A stretch of 64,000 nt of DNA from Planococcus wigleyi (GCF_014836985.1 NZ_JACSPU010000005.1:124001-188000); one strand, 5' to 3'. Shown: positions 1 to 8,242, counted from the stretch's first letter. Notes: a model not told the origin generated them from the letters alone. Numbers and translations: made by a program.

Positions 1-866
1 TCGTGAAAAATGGGAAAGGTTTTATTGCTGCGCTTGACCAAAGTGGTGGCAGCACACCAAAAGCACTCGCACTTTACGGGGTGTCAGAAGACCAATATTC
101 AACAGAAGAGGAAATGTATGACCTGATCCACGAAATGCGGACACGCGTCATGACGGCTCCTTCCTTCAATTCCGATTCGATTATCGGCGCAATCCTTTTT
201 GAACAGACGATGGACCGTAAAGTCGAGGGCCAATACACAGCTGATTATTTATGGCAGCAAAAAGGGGTTGTGCCTTTCTTGAAAGTCGACAAGGGCCTTG
301 CAGATGAAGAAAACGGCGTTCAGGTCATGAAGCTGATTCCGGATTTGGACGATGTGCTGAAACGCGCCAACGAACGAAACATCTTCGGCACCAAAATGCG
401 TTCGGTCATTAAGGAAGCCAATCCGGAAGGCATCAAGAAAGTAGTCGAGCAGCAATTCGAAGTCGGCAAGCAGATTCTGGCAGCTGGCTTGGTGCCGATT
501 CTTGAACCGGAAGTCGATATCAACAGCACGGACAAAGAACAAATCGAACAAATCCTGAAAGAGGAAATGTTGAAGCACTTGGACCAATTGAGTGAGGATC
601 AAAATATCATGATCAAAATCACCATTCCAACAGTCGATAACTTCTTCAAGGAATTGATTGACCACCCTCGTGTACTCCGCGTAGTGGCTTTGTCCGGCGG
701 CTATAAACGAGATGATGCCAATCAGAAATTGGCTGCCAACGAAGGGCTGATCGCCAGCTTTTCTCGCGCCTTGTCCGAAGGCGTCAGCGCCAGCCAATCC
801 GATGAAGAATTCAATGCCATGCTGGAAAACTCCATCAAAGGCATTTACGAAGCTTCCATTACATGA
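1..866 (+). CDS. fda: Class I fructose-bisphosphate aldolase (5' end cut by window)
   Basis: Cytoplasmic Schiff-base aldolase that interconverts fructose-1,6-bisphosphate with dihydroxyacetone phosphate and glyceraldehyde-3-phosphate in glycolysis and gluconeogenesis. The near-N-terminal block [15 protein letters not shown], the strand FLKVDKGL, the IKITIPT segment whose lysine is the likely Schiff-base residue, and VVALSGGY are all typical of the Staphylococcus-type Fda family, which is about 296 residues long. Only 287 residues are visible. Family members carry roughly eight more residues before this point, and the first in-frame codon is GTG at 3, so the true start probably lies just outside the window. 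The gene is convergent with the acyl-CoA ligase gene and separated from it by a bidirectional terminator. Confidence 0.93.
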   Translation, partial: VKNGKGFIAALDQSGGSTPKALALYGVSEDQYSTEEEMYDLIHEMRTRVMTAPSFNSDSIIGAILFEQTMDRKVEGQYTADYLWQQKGVVPFLKVDKGLADEENGVQVMKLIPDLDDVLKRANERNIFGTKMRSVIKEANPEGIKKVVEQQFEVGKQILAAGLVPILEPEVDINSTDKEQIEQILKEEMLKHLDQLSEDQNIMIKITIPTVDNFFKELIDHPRVLRVVALSGGYKRDDANQKLAANEGLIASFSRALSEGVSASQSDEEFNAMLENSIKGIYEASIT

Positions 867-873
867 CTCCACG

Positions 874-915
874 AAAATGCCCTGCAGCGATTAACGCTGC
901 AGGGCATTTTTGTTT
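874..915. terminator. Bidirectional rho-independent terminator between aldolase and acyl-CoA ligase
   Basis: A GC-rich stem (ATGCCCTGCAGCG against CGCTGCAGGGCAT) with a short loop is flanked by A-rich sequence on the left and a T run on the right, so it can serve both convergent genes. Confidence 0.85.
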
Positions 916-921
916 TGAGAA

Positions 922-2478
922 TCAGTAACGGCTGGCCGGAGTTTTCCGGAACCATTCGAATTCACTGATGTGAAGTTCACGCAATTGGTATTTCATGATT
1001 TTCCCCGAGGAGTTCCGCGGCAAGGAATCGGTGACCAAGTACTTGCGCGGAATCTTGTAGCCTGGAAGTTTTTCCAGGAGGTAGTCCATCAATTGGTCTT
1101 CGTCGATGGTCTCACCTTCTTTCGGAACAATGATCACACCGACAATTTCTCCCCATTCCTCTTCCGGCAAGCCGACTGTCGCAGCTTCTTCCACTTGAGG
1201 ATGACTGTTGATGACCTGTTCCACTTCAATGGAATAGATATTTTCTCCGGCTGAAATGATGCGGTCCGCTTTTCGGTCCACGAGAGAGATAAAGCCATCC
1301 TCATCAATTGTGGCCAAATCGCCCGTCAACAGCCAGCCGTTTCGGAAAGCCTCTGCGGTTTCTTCAGGTTTATAGAAGTATTCCTTCATGACCGTATCGC
1401 CTTTGATGACAAATTCACCGATGGTTCCCGGCTGGACATCCAAAAATTCATCGTCCACCACCCGCACTTCTGTGAAGTACATCGGTTTTCCGCCTGATCC
1501 CACCTTGTGTTCATGCTGCTCAGGCAATAAGAAAACACCTCCCGGCCCGCCTTCCGTCAACAGGCATAGGTTATAGAACTGCTGATGGCCGAAAACCTCC
1601 ATTGCCCGCTTGACAAGTTCCGGATCAATCGGATCTGCCCCGTACATGCATTTTTTAACCGAAGACAGATCTGCCTCTTCGATATTCGGCAACTGCAACA
1701 ACCTGGTGTACGTTTCCGGCAAGCCGAAGAATATGGAAATCTGGAATTCGGTGATGGCCTCAGCCACTTTTTCCGGATTGAAATCACGCAGAATGATGTT
1801 GGATGTACCCAACATGATGCCGGTTACCAAAAACAGATTCAATTGAACCGAATGAAATAAAGGCACTGCATGAAGAATGCGGTCCTTTGCCCCGAGTTCC
1901 ACGCCAAACACGAATGACGAACTGGCAGCGGTCAGCCGCTGATGATCAAATAATGCCCCTTTTGGTTTCCCGGTTGTACCGGAAGTATAAAGGATTTCCG
2001 CATCATCACTGCTCAATACTTCAACAGAAGGCTCCAGCGCATTATCACTCAATACACTTTCCCAACTCAGATAATCATTATTATCAGGTGCCGGGTGGAC
2101 GATAACTTGTCGAAGCTGAGCTGCCTGCTTTTTCGCTTCAGTTACAGTCTTTTCAAATTCGTGGTCGCATATGACGAATACGCTTTCAGATTGTCCGAAA
2201 ATATAGCCGCTTTCATCTGCACTTAGCTGGTAATTGACCGGCACTGCCACACCCCCAGCCTTTAGCACAGCAAAAAAAGCCAGTACATAATGATCGGAAT
2301 TTTTCAGGAACAGCGAAACCTTATCCCCTTTTTGCATCCCTGTTTCGAGTAAACCATTTGCCAGCCGATTTGCTTCTTCGTTCAGCTCCTGGTAGGAATA
2401 ACGTTGTCCTTCGAAAGCGATGGCCATTTTATCTGGAAAACGCTTTGCATTCTGTGCAAGTGTTGTCGTAATGTTCAT
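922..2478 (-). CDS. Long-chain acyl-CoA ligase, AMP-binding family
   Basis: Adenylate-forming enzyme of 518 residues that activates a carboxylic acid (probably a fatty acid) with ATP and CoA. The P-loop-like motif YTSGTTGKPKGA is near residue 165. GDLATIDEDGF and DRKADRIISAGENI mark the hinge before the small C-terminal domain, and the catalytic lysine lies in SGKIMK near the C-terminus. Length and motif order fit the FadD/long-chain ligase class, but the acyl substrate cannot be read from the sequence. It stands alone, so a link to the acyl-CoA dehydrogenase at 30 kb is inference only. The start ATG is preceded by an AGAGGGGG-type ribosome site. Confidence 0.88.
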   Translation of the reverse strand: MNITTTLAQNAKRFPDKMAIAFEGQRYSYQELNEEANRLANGLLETGMQKGDKVSLFLKNSDHYVLAFFAVLKAGGVAVPVNYQLSADESGYIFGQSESVFVICDHEFEKTVTEAKKQAAQLRQVIVHPAPDNNDYLSWESVLSDNALEPSVEVLSSDDAEILYTSGTTGKPKGALFDHQRLTAASSSFVFGVELGAKDRILHAVPLFHSVQLNLFLVTGIMLGTSNIILRDFNPEKVAEAITEFQISIFFGLPETYTRLLQLPNIEEADLSSVKKCMYGADPIDPELVKRAMEVFGHQQFYNLCLLTEGGPGGVFLLPEQHEHKVGSGGKPMYFTEVRVVDDEFLDVQPGTIGEFVIKGDTVMKEYFYKPEETAEAFRNGWLLTGDLATIDEDGFISLVDRKADRIISAGENIYSIEVEQVINSHPQVEEAATVGLPEEEWGEIVGVIIVPKEGETIDEDQLMDYLLEKLPGYKIPRKYLVTDSLPRNSSGKIMKYQLRELHISEFEWFRKTPASRY

Positions 2479-2671
2479 TTGGATTTCCCCCTCTTTTTAG
2501 TAATCGACTGTCCCGATAATCAACCCTCCTGCCTTTGAAATCTCTAATGCTTCGAAAGACGTTAGAAATTTCCATATTTCCTTAATTAGTATATTTAACT
2601 GTACCGTATTCAGAAAATATAGTCAATTAAAGATTTATAATATGGTTTTCTCGAAAAGCTGAGAAGATTAA

Positions 2672-2709
2672 TAAACGCGCCCGGCTGCAGATGCAATCGA
2701 ACGCGTTTA
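2672..2709 (-). terminator. Possible terminator downstream of the aminotransferase
   Basis: AAACGCG and CGCGTTT arms separated by 22 bases lie just past the stop of the minus-strand aminotransferase gene. The T-rich tract is short, so termination strength is uncertain. Confidence 0.4.
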
Positions 2710-2724
2710 AAATAGATATTCTCT

Positions 2725-3945
2725 TTACTGCCGGTCCGTCTCTTGTTCCGGCTGCGGAATACTTATGCCGATGACTTGTGCCAGTAATTCCACGCCTTTG
2801 ACAATTTCTTCTTCGCTGGCATAGCTGAACGACAAACGCAGATATGGCAGCCCCTCCTGCTGGTTCAGGAAAAAGTATTTGCCCGGCACGAAAGAAACGC
2901 CTGCAGCCAATGCCTTCGGAAGCAGTTCTGAGGTATCGACGCCCGGAATTTTAACCCACACGAAATATCCTCCTTTTGGCGTGAACCATGAAACCGCAGG
3001 AGGCAGAAATTCTTCCAACGCCGACAACATCGTGGCACATTTGGCTTCATAGACGGACGCCAATCCATTCAGATGTTCATCAAAGTTGATGGCTTCAAGG
3101 AATGACGCCATCGTTGCCTGATCAAATGGATGGTTCAGGTCTTTCTTGAACCAATTCAATGGGTCGATGATGCGTTCGTCCGCTGCCACCCAGCCAATCC
3201 GCATGCCGGGAGCCACGACTTTTGATAAAGAACCGACATACAGGACACGGTTGTTGGTATCCATTGCTTTTAGAAGTTGTGGGCGATCCTGAAAGCCCAG
3301 TTCTCCGTATGCATCATCCTCCAGTATCAGGAAGTCGTATTGTTCGGCCAGTTCAAGCAAATGCTTCCGGCGTTCAAGAGACAGCGTAGTGCCTGTCGGA
3401 TTTTGATAGGTCGGAATCGTATAAAGCAATCGCGGCAGCGGCTGTCCGTGTACTTTCCGGTCCGCCAACAAATCCGCCAACAATTCTGTCTGTAGCCCTT
3501 TTTCATCTATCGGGATCGTCAGATAGTGCTCAGTGTAGTTCTGGAAAATCTCCAAAGCTTCCATATAGGTCGGTGCTTCAACAGCCACTAGAGCTTCGTC
3601 GTCTAAAAGGACACGGGCAATCAGATCAATAGCCTGGCAGGCTCCTGAAGTCACCAGCAATTCGTCCTCTGCAGCTTCTACACCGCGCGTCGCCATTCGT
3701 TTGCGAAGAAATTCCTTCAGCTGCGGAATCCTTGGGCTGCCCAAATAATGAAGCGGTAAATCACGTTCCTCATCCAGCAAACGTGCCACTGCCAGTTTGA
3801 TTTCTTCAGAAGGAACCAATGCCGGTTCAGGATAACCTGAGCTGAGACGAAGACAGCCTGGCGGCAAGGTGGAAAGCCATTGCCCGGGTGGATCGTTTTT
3901 AAAAGCCATTTCAATATCTTTTGAAAAATGGAATGTTGTTTTCAA
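2725..3945 (-). CDS. PLP-dependent aminotransferase, class I/II (2-aminoadipate/MocR-like fold)
   Basis: Fold type I aminotransferase of 406 residues that moves an amino group between an amino acid and a 2-oxo acid. PLP-binding features are visible: TSGACQAID, the YQNPTGTTLS loop, EDDAYGEL with the aspartate that contacts the pyridine nitrogen, and SLSKVVAPGMRIGW, whose lysine forms the Schiff base. The sequence resembles LysN/2-aminoadipate transaminases and the catalytic half of MocR regulators, but there is no N-terminal GntR helix-turn-helix domain, so it is an enzyme and not a regulator. The likely start is TTG, with GGGG about ten bases upstream. The substrate is unknown. It diverges from the BsuPI lipoprotein gene. 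Confidence 0.85.
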   Translation of the reverse strand: MKTTFHFSKDIEMAFKNDPPGQWLSTLPPGCLRLSSGYPEPALVPSEEIKLAVARLLDEERDLPLHYLGSPRIPQLKEFLRKRMATRGVEAAEDELLVTSGACQAIDLIARVLLDDEALVAVEAPTYMEALEIFQNYTEHYLTIPIDEKGLQTELLADLLADRKVHGQPLPRLLYTIPTYQNPTGTTLSLERRKHLLELAEQYDFLILEDDAYGELGFQDRPQLLKAMDTNNRVLYVGSLSKVVAPGMRIGWVAADERIIDPLNWFKKDLNHPFDQATMASFLEAINFDEHLNGLASVYEAKCATMLSALEEFLPPAVSWFTPKGGYFVWVKIPGVDTSELLPKALAAGVSFVPGKYFFLNQQEGLPYLRLSFSYASEEEIVKGVELLAQVIGISIPQPEQETDRQ

Positions 3946-4062
3946 GTAGGTTGTGCCCCTTTCATCTAGCTGATGGAATTATGTGAAATCTCTTATTCTT
4001 CATTCTACAGGGTAGTTCTCTTAATGTGTAGGCTGTCAGTGAAATCCACCCGATATTTAGAC

Positions 4063-4076
4063 TGTCCTAATGGACA
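4063..4076. promoter_or_regulatory. Candidate operator palindrome (TGTCC-TAAT-GGACA)
   Basis: A perfect five-base inverted repeat lies in the divergent region between the aminotransferase and the BsuPI lipoprotein. No regulator is encoded next to it, so the binding protein is unknown. Confidence 0.3.
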
Positions 4077-4111
4077 TTGTAACTTTTCAGGCGCTTTAAC
4101 GTTCTTATGTG

Positions 4112-4126
4112 TAAGTGATTCACTTA
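4112..4126. promoter_or_regulatory. Candidate operator palindrome (TAAGTGA-T-TCACTTA)
   Basis: A perfect seven-base inverted repeat around one central base, ending 27 bases before the lipoprotein start codon. This position suits a repressor site or a short 5'-UTR hairpin. Confidence 0.35.
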
Positions 4127-4153
4127 TCTCTCTATCCACGAGGAGGAATATCC

Positions 4154-4654
4154 ATGAAAAATAAATTTTGGCTGGGAGCCTTTTTGATCTTGATGGCCGC
4201 TTTGATTCTCGCAGCGTGCGGCACCGGGCAAGGAGACGAAACAGAAACCTCCCCTGAAGATCCGAACACTGAAGAATCCGGAACGAACGATGAAACCACA
4301 GGAGGCAGTACCGATGGGGAAATGAAACCTGAAATCGAACACGTCGATGGTGATGTTTATCGCTATACCGTGATCAACGAAAGCGGCGAACCGCATACCT
4401 TTGAATTTACCAGCAGCCAACGCTATGATTTTTCCCTAGCAAATGAAAGCGGCGAAGAAGTTTTCCTCTTTTCATCCGTCAGCACTTATCTGCAGGCTTT
4501 AGGTGAAGAATCTGTCGACCAGGGCGACAAGTTGAGTTACGAATTCGAAATTCCGCAGCTCGACCTTGAACCCGGGACCTATGAACTGACCGCTTGGCTG
4601 ACACCCCGACAAGGCGAAACGTATGAAGTCACCACCGAACATGTCGTGGAATAA
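4154..4654 (+). CDS. Lipoprotein with BsuPI (intracellular proteinase inhibitor) domain
   Basis: Predicted membrane-anchored lipoprotein of 166 residues. A lysine-containing signal peptide ends in a lipobox (LILAAC). It is followed by an acidic Ser/Thr/Glu-rich linker of about 45 residues and then a C-terminal beta-rich domain with the BsuPI hallmarks (TVINESGEPHTFEFTSSQ, YDFSLANESGEEVF, GTYELTAWL). In the family this immunoglobulin-like domain was first known as a protease inhibitor in B. subtilis. The exported role here is unknown. The start is set by GAGGAGGA seven bases before ATG 4154; an upstream in-frame ATG at 4115 has no ribosome site. Confidence 0.85.
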   Translation: MKNKFWLGAFLILMAALILAACGTGQGDETETSPEDPNTEESGTNDETTGGSTDGEMKPEIEHVDGDVYRYTVINESGEPHTFEFTSSQRYDFSLANESGEEVFLFSSVSTYLQALGEESVDQGDKLSYEFEIPQLDLEPGTYELTAWLTPRQGETYEVTTEHVVE

Positions 4655-4660
4655 AATAAG

Positions 4661-4700
4661 CAATCAAAAAGATCATCCAACTGGCTGGTCTTTTTGATTG
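4661..4700. terminator. Bidirectional terminator
   Basis: CAATCAAAAAGA pairs with TCTTTTTGATTG across a short loop between two convergent genes, giving T-rich tails on both strands. Confidence 0.75.
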
Positions 4701-4724
4701 CCTGTTATTTCATTCTTCTGGCCG

Positions 4725-4919
4725 TTACTCCAGCGCGTCCCCCGGTTGGCAGTCCAACGCCTTGCAGACAGCTTCCAAAGTGGACAAGCGGATGGCTTTT
4801 GCTTTGCCGTTCTTCAGGATCGAAAGGTTAGCCATAGTGATGCCGACTCTTTCCGAAAGTTCTGTAACGCTCATTTTCCGCTTAGCCAACATCACATCGA
4901 TATGGATGATTATTGCCAT
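4725..4919 (-). CDS. Small XRE-family DNA-binding protein (YozG type), locus 1
   Basis: A 64-residue helix-turn-helix protein consisting almost only of the HTH: LAKRKMSVTELSERVGI, then TMANLSILKNGKAKAIR, then STLEAVCKALDCQPGD. ATG 4919 is chosen because GAGGTGA lies six bases upstream; the GTG nine bases earlier sits inside that ribosome site. It starts 15 bases after the stop of the DUF2975 membrane protein gene, a pairing also seen in B. subtilis (yoaS-yozG). It is near-identical in sequence to the HTH protein encoded at 25363-25587. It probably represses its own operon through the ATTTATTGT/ACAATAAAT palindrome upstream of the pair. Confidence 0.88.
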   Translation of the reverse strand: MAIIIHIDVMLAKRKMSVTELSERVGITMANLSILKNGKAKAIRLSTLEAVCKALDCQPGDALE

Positions 4920-4934
4920 GGAATTCACCTCGGC

Positions 4935-5417
4935 TCAGACGATTAAATCGTTTTCTTCTTTTATATCGATGGCGTCCTGCAGGAGCCGTTGAAGCACAGC
5001 CGCAAATACAGCAATGACAAGCGAAGCAAATATGATTACTAGGCCAATCAAAATGCCCGGAGCATCGTCAGCTTTTGTCAATAGATAGAAAAATGGCATT
5101 TCCAGCGCAAACACAATGATGATGGCGACTGCACAATACTTGATGGTCTTCAACGCTTTGACTGACAGCTTTGAAAATGCCTCGTTCCTGTCAATATAGC
5201 TGAGAAGCTTCAATGTCTGATACAAGGCAACGAAAAATGGAATCATCGCCAAGTACATGCCGATCAATAATGGATATTGCAGTTTTTCCAGTTCAGGAGA
5301 AGCCCAGTAAGGGGAATTTGGATCAAACCTTGATAAGCCGTATATGCAGCCGGCCAGTACCGGCAATCCCATAAGAATAATAACTGTTTTTAAAAATAGA
5401 GTCGATCCTCGGCTCAT
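4935..5417 (-). CDS. DUF2975 membrane protein, locus 1
   Basis: A 160-residue integral membrane protein with about four hydrophobic segments (near residues 8-30, 48-68, 95-118 and 125-145). It has the family core LYQTLKLLSYIDRNEAFS, then VKALKTIKYCA and a charged C-terminus ending EENDLIV. Function is unknown. DUF2975 proteins are regularly encoded beside a YozG-type XRE protein, as here, which suggests a membrane partner or sensor for that regulator (inference). ATG 5417 is used because GAGGTG lies six bases upstream; the in-frame GTG at 5426 overlaps that ribosome site. Two paralogues are at 24860 and 25627. Confidence 0.85.
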   Translation of the reverse strand: MSRGSTLFLKTVIILMGLPVLAGCIYGLSRFDPNSPYWASPELEKLQYPLLIGMYLAMIPFFVALYQTLKLLSYIDRNEAFSKLSVKALKTIKYCAVAIIIVFALEMPFFYLLTKADDAPGILIGLVIIFASLVIAVFAAVLQRLLQDAIDIKEENDLIV

Positions 5418-5448
5418 GAAAAGCACCTCACTTATTTGTATTGCCTTT

Positions 5449-5482
5449 ATAATAGCTTATTATTTATTGTTTTACAATAAAT
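5449..5482 (-). promoter_or_regulatory. Promoter and operator of DUF2975/XRE locus 1
   Basis: Reading leftward, TTGTAA (5472-5477) and TATTAT (5449-5454) are 17 bases apart, a good sigma-A promoter. A nine-base inverted repeat ATTTATTGT-TTT-ACAATAAAT (5462-5482) covers the -35 box. The second locus at 24.8 kb has the same -35 box and related ATATTG half-sites. Confidence 0.55.
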
Positions 5483-5531
5483 AAATATTGCTTTTAGACA
5501 TTAAATTATTGTTTTCATATTTCCTTTGAAT

Positions 5532-5577
5532 AAAAAAAGCATCCTGTCACCTCTTTTTCAGAGAGACAAGATGCCTT
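5532..5577 (-). terminator. Terminator of the nucleosidase lipoprotein gene
   Basis: On the minus strand GCATC-TTGTC-TCT pairs with the matching arm ending GGATGC, followed by seven T residues. Confidence 0.75.
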
Positions 5578-5580
5578 TTG

Positions 5581-6492
5581 TTAGTTGCTTTCCAAAAAGG
5601 AAATATACTCTTTCACAACTTCGTAAACATATTCCTGGTTCGCTATGGCCGTATCTGCATTATAGGCACCGTCGTTGGTTTTATTGTTCGACAGAACACG
5701 GATTGCCAGGAATGGTACATCGTACGCTTTTGAAATCATGGCTACCGATGCCGATTCCATCTCTTCGACCGATGTGCCGTAATTTTCGTGGAACCACTTG
5801 ATGCGATCCACTTCGTTATTCCAAAGATCAGCCGAGCCAATCGTGCCTTCAACGATCTTGCCTTTGGTGTAGCTGTCTTTCACTGCTTTAGCTGCAGCCA
5901 ATAGGTCAGCGTCCCCTTCGTAATAGCGGGCTTTTTCTGCATTTGGATCTTCCCCAGCACTGCCTTCAGATGCCATGACGTCCATCGGCTTCCATTCGGT
6001 CGGTTCAATGCCTTCACCTGCTGCACGGTCTCCAGTTTTCATCGAACCGATGTTGACGGTACGTTCACCGAGAACGATATCAAATACATTCAATTCCGGA
6101 TCGTGTCCGCCAGACGTGCCTTGGTTGATGATGGCGGCCGGATTGTATTTTTCAATAGCGATCGCTGTAGAAGCTGCAGCATTTTCCATGCCTTTACCGG
6201 TTTTTGAAACGATGACCGGATAGCCGTCTACTGTACCGATGTAAAATTCATAAGTCGAACCTGATTCTTCTATTGTAACGTTCTCAAGGCGCTCCGCGAA
6301 GGTTTCCGCTTCAATCGGCATCGGCCCTTGAATCAGGATCGGGCGTTTGGTTTCTCCAGCCGCTTCTTTATCTTCAGTTGCTTCAGCTTCTCCCGCTGAA
6401 CTGCACCCAGCCATTACGGCCAACAAGATCATGGCCATGATGGTAAATAAAACTGGATTGCTGAATTTTGTCTTCATTTGCATCTTTTTCAT
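5581..6492 (-). CDS. Exported lipoprotein of the purine/5'-methylthioadenosine nucleosidase family
   Basis: A 303-residue protein with a signal peptide and lipobox (AVMAGC, Cys30), so it should be anchored outside the membrane. After an acidic linker comes a nucleoside phosphorylase/nucleosidase fold: IVSKTGKGMENAAAST, INQGTSGGHDP, the substrate-specific EEMESASVAM segment (glutamates typical of MTA/SAH nucleosidases) and FLAIRVLSNNK. It probably splits extracellular purine nucleosides or methylthioadenosine into base and sugar. The upstream leader carries a guanine-class riboswitch and a consensus sigma-A promoter, which supports a purine-salvage role. It is longer than cytoplasmic MTA/SAH nucleosidases (about 230 residues) because of the export region and inserts. 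The exact nucleoside is not known. Confidence 0.85.
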   Translation of the reverse strand: MKKMQMKTKFSNPVLFTIMAMILLAVMAGCSSAGEAEATEDKEAAGETKRPILIQGPMPIEAETFAERLENVTIEESGSTYEFYIGTVDGYPVIVSKTGKGMENAAASTAIAIEKYNPAAIINQGTSGGHDPELNVFDIVLGERTVNIGSMKTGDRAAGEGIEPTEWKPMDVMASEGSAGEDPNAEKARYYEGDADLLAAAKAVKDSYTKGKIVEGTIGSADLWNNEVDRIKWFHENYGTSVEEMESASVAMISKAYDVPFLAIRVLSNNKTNDGAYNADTAIANQEYVYEVVKEYISFLESN

Positions 6493-6667
6493 GCGAACTT
6501 CCCCCTTGATGTCTGCTCTGCCGGTATTGGAGCCAAAAAATAGCGCCTAAAACAGTCATTTATTTCTGCCTATGGAATCCAGTAAGCCGAAGCACGTTTG
6601 AATGCATCAAGATGAGGCACACCAATCAAACAGCCGCCAGCTGAAAAGCCGGCTGACCGCATACTTC

Positions 6668-6739
6668 GACTCGTAGTCCGATTCTTTAAAGGGAACCTGG
6701 TAGAAACATTCGGACCGTATTACCGAATTTATACGAGCG
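6668..6739 (-). promoter_or_regulatory. Purine riboswitch, guanine class
   Basis: Read on the minus strand, the three-way-junction signature is nearly complete. P1 is formed by CTCGTA and TACGAG, with TATAAATTCGG, the L2 segment around TAATACGG, the J2/3 string GTTTCTACCAGG, and the closing GGACTACGAG. The specificity base in GACTAC is C, as in guanine/hypoxanthine-responsive aptamers; adenine sensors have T there. A CAGCC...GGCTG hairpin followed by a T-rich stretch about 15 bases downstream is a plausible terminator half of the expression platform. It lies about 175 bases before the nucleosidase lipoprotein start. Confidence 0.9.
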
Positions 6740-6766
6740 ATTATGTTGTTTGTCTGTCACTTGGCA

Positions 6767-6795
6767 ACTATAGCAAAGGCAAAACAAAGGGTCAA
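6767..6795 (-). promoter_or_regulatory. Sigma-A promoter for the riboswitch transcript
   Basis: TTGACC (6790-6795) and TATAGT (6767-6772) on the minus strand with exactly 17 bases between them. Transcription would begin just upstream of the aptamer. Confidence 0.75.
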
Positions 6796-6804
6796 CCTAA
6801 AAAT

Positions 6805-6839
6805 CGAACATTAAACCGTAAGTATCGGTTTAATGTTCG
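6805..6839. terminator. Perfect 14-bp inverted repeat: terminator of the vWA gene, possibly PurBox-like
   Basis: CGAACATTAAACCG and CGGTTTAATGTTCG are separated by seven bases. On the minus strand it follows the stop of the vWA lipoprotein by about 30 bases and is followed by ATTTTTAGG, so it works as a terminator. The outer CGAACATT arms resemble PurR half-sites and end ten bases before the -35 box of the nucleosidase promoter. Confidence 0.65.
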
Positions 6840-6871
6840 CTAAAATAGGTGATAAAGAGTAGTTTCCTTCG

Positions 6872-8242
6872 TTAAGAAGCATAATCTCCTTCTTTTTCCT
6901 CACTTGTCTCTTTCACTTTCTTCTCCAGTTCTTCATGCATCTCTTTGCGGATCGTATCTTTCCGATCTTTTTCCTGTCTGAAATATTGAGTCAGGGTTTT
7001 ATGCCTGATGTTTGCCAGTTCGTTAAACTTATCAGCGGCTTCATTGTCTTTAAATTTTTCAAGCTCTGTCAGCTTGTATTGCAGGCTGTGCATTCTATTG
7101 TTTTCCGCAAGGGATTTCCCGTAAATTTCGTTATTGTACTTCAATAGATCTCCAGCAATGTTATTGCTTTGCTGGAGAATTTCCAAATAACGGTCATTGC
7201 TCCAGGCCAGCCATTCCCAGTAAAGCCGGCTGTGCTCCTGCTTCAGATAATCATTCAAATCGCTTTCCGAGTAAACGGACTTATATTGTCCATTCCCTGC
7301 TTTGGCTACAGCTTCCAGCTGCGCCTGGCCTTCGTTGTCGACATCAAAACCGATGATGTTCACTTCCGCTTGGATATCGGATGCGTTCAATGAAGCCGCA
7401 GCTGCCACCGGATCTCCATCACAGGTTTCAATTCCATCGCTGACCACATACACCACATTGCGTACATGTTCACCTTTTTGTTCTTTCAAGTCTTCTTCAG
7501 CAGCTTGGATGGCACCCGCTAAAGGCGTCCAGCCAGCCGGTGCAAACTGATCCAAGGATTCGCTGAAATGCTGCTCATCGTAAGCCCCTAGTTCATACAC
7601 TACTTCGTTGCTGCTGCAGGACATTTCCCGGTCCGCGTTCGTACCGCTTCCTTCATGCCCATAGACACGCAGCATGACGTTCGATCCTTCCGGCAAATCT
7701 CCTGCATAGGTCTGCACCGCTTCTTTGGCCAGCTTCATCTTTTCGCCGCCCGATACATGGCCAGCCATGCTTCCGCTGGCATCCAACAAGATGGCCACAT
7801 TGATTGTCTCTTCTTCAGGCAAGGTGATGCTGTCTTCCGGCGTAGCGGAATCGATGGTGATTACTGGATTAATGGCTTCAAACTTTTCTGCAGCTTCTTC
7901 AACATCCGCTGCCACTAATGATACTGCGAAGGAATACGCTTCCTCTCCTGTCATCCCTTCAGGCGCCGCTTCCAGCTCTGCCTGCAATTGTTCCTTTTGC
8001 TGATCCGTTTCTTGTAGGACGTATTTGCCTTTTTCCTTTACGATCTCTTCCACATTATGTACAGCCGCTTCTGCTGCGGCCGGCTCTTCCGCCTGTTGTT
8101 CTTCAACTGCTTCTTCTTCAGAAGGGTGCTCTTCCTTTACAGCTGGTTCTTCTGCTGCACCTGCATTTTGATTATCCGAGCAACCTGTAAGGATTCCAGC
8201 GGTTAATACCCCGAACAGCATCAGTTTATTGAATTTCGTCAT
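6872..8242 (-). CDS. vWA-domain lipoprotein
   Basis: A 456-residue exported lipoprotein. The signal peptide ends in a lipobox (GILTGC, Cys21), followed by a Glu/Ala-rich linker to about residue 65. A von Willebrand factor A domain covers about 145-330, with the MIDAS metal site DASGS at 154-158, a GWTPLAG threonine loop and VVSDGIETC. The C-terminal 120 residues are charged and probably helical, ending in a Lys/Glu-rich tail. vWA domains bind protein ligands through Mg2+, so a surface adhesion or assembly role is plausible, and B. subtilis YwmC/YwmD are comparable. It is transcribed alone; the terminator lies between it and the riboswitch transcript. Confidence 0.83.
   Translation of the reverse strand: MTKFNKLMLFGVLTAGILTGCSDNQNAGAAEEPAVKEEHPSEEEAVEEQQAEEPAAAEAAVHNVEEIVKEKGKYVLQETDQQKEQLQAELEAAPEGMTGEEAYSFAVSLVAADVEEAAEKFEAINPVITIDSATPEDSITLPEEETINVAILLDASGSMAGHVSGGEKMKLAKEAVQTYAGDLPEGSNVMLRVYGHEGSGTNADREMSCSSNEVVYELGAYDEQHFSESLDQFAPAGWTPLAGAIQAAEEDLKEQKGEHVRNVVYVVSDGIETCDGDPVAAAASLNASDIQAEVNIIGFDVDNEGQAQLEAVAKAGNGQYKSVYSESDLNDYLKQEHSRLYWEWLAWSNDRYLEILQQSNNIAGDLLKYNNEIYGKSLAENNRMHSLQYKLTELEKFKDNEAADKFNELANIRHKTLTQYFRQEKDRKDTIRKEMHEELEKKVKETSEEKEGDYAS

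Noticed and set aside
2479-2724. FadR-like operator upstream of the acyl-CoA ligase
   Set aside because: No ATGAATGA-N4-TCATTCAT-like sequence was found; only AT-rich DNA.
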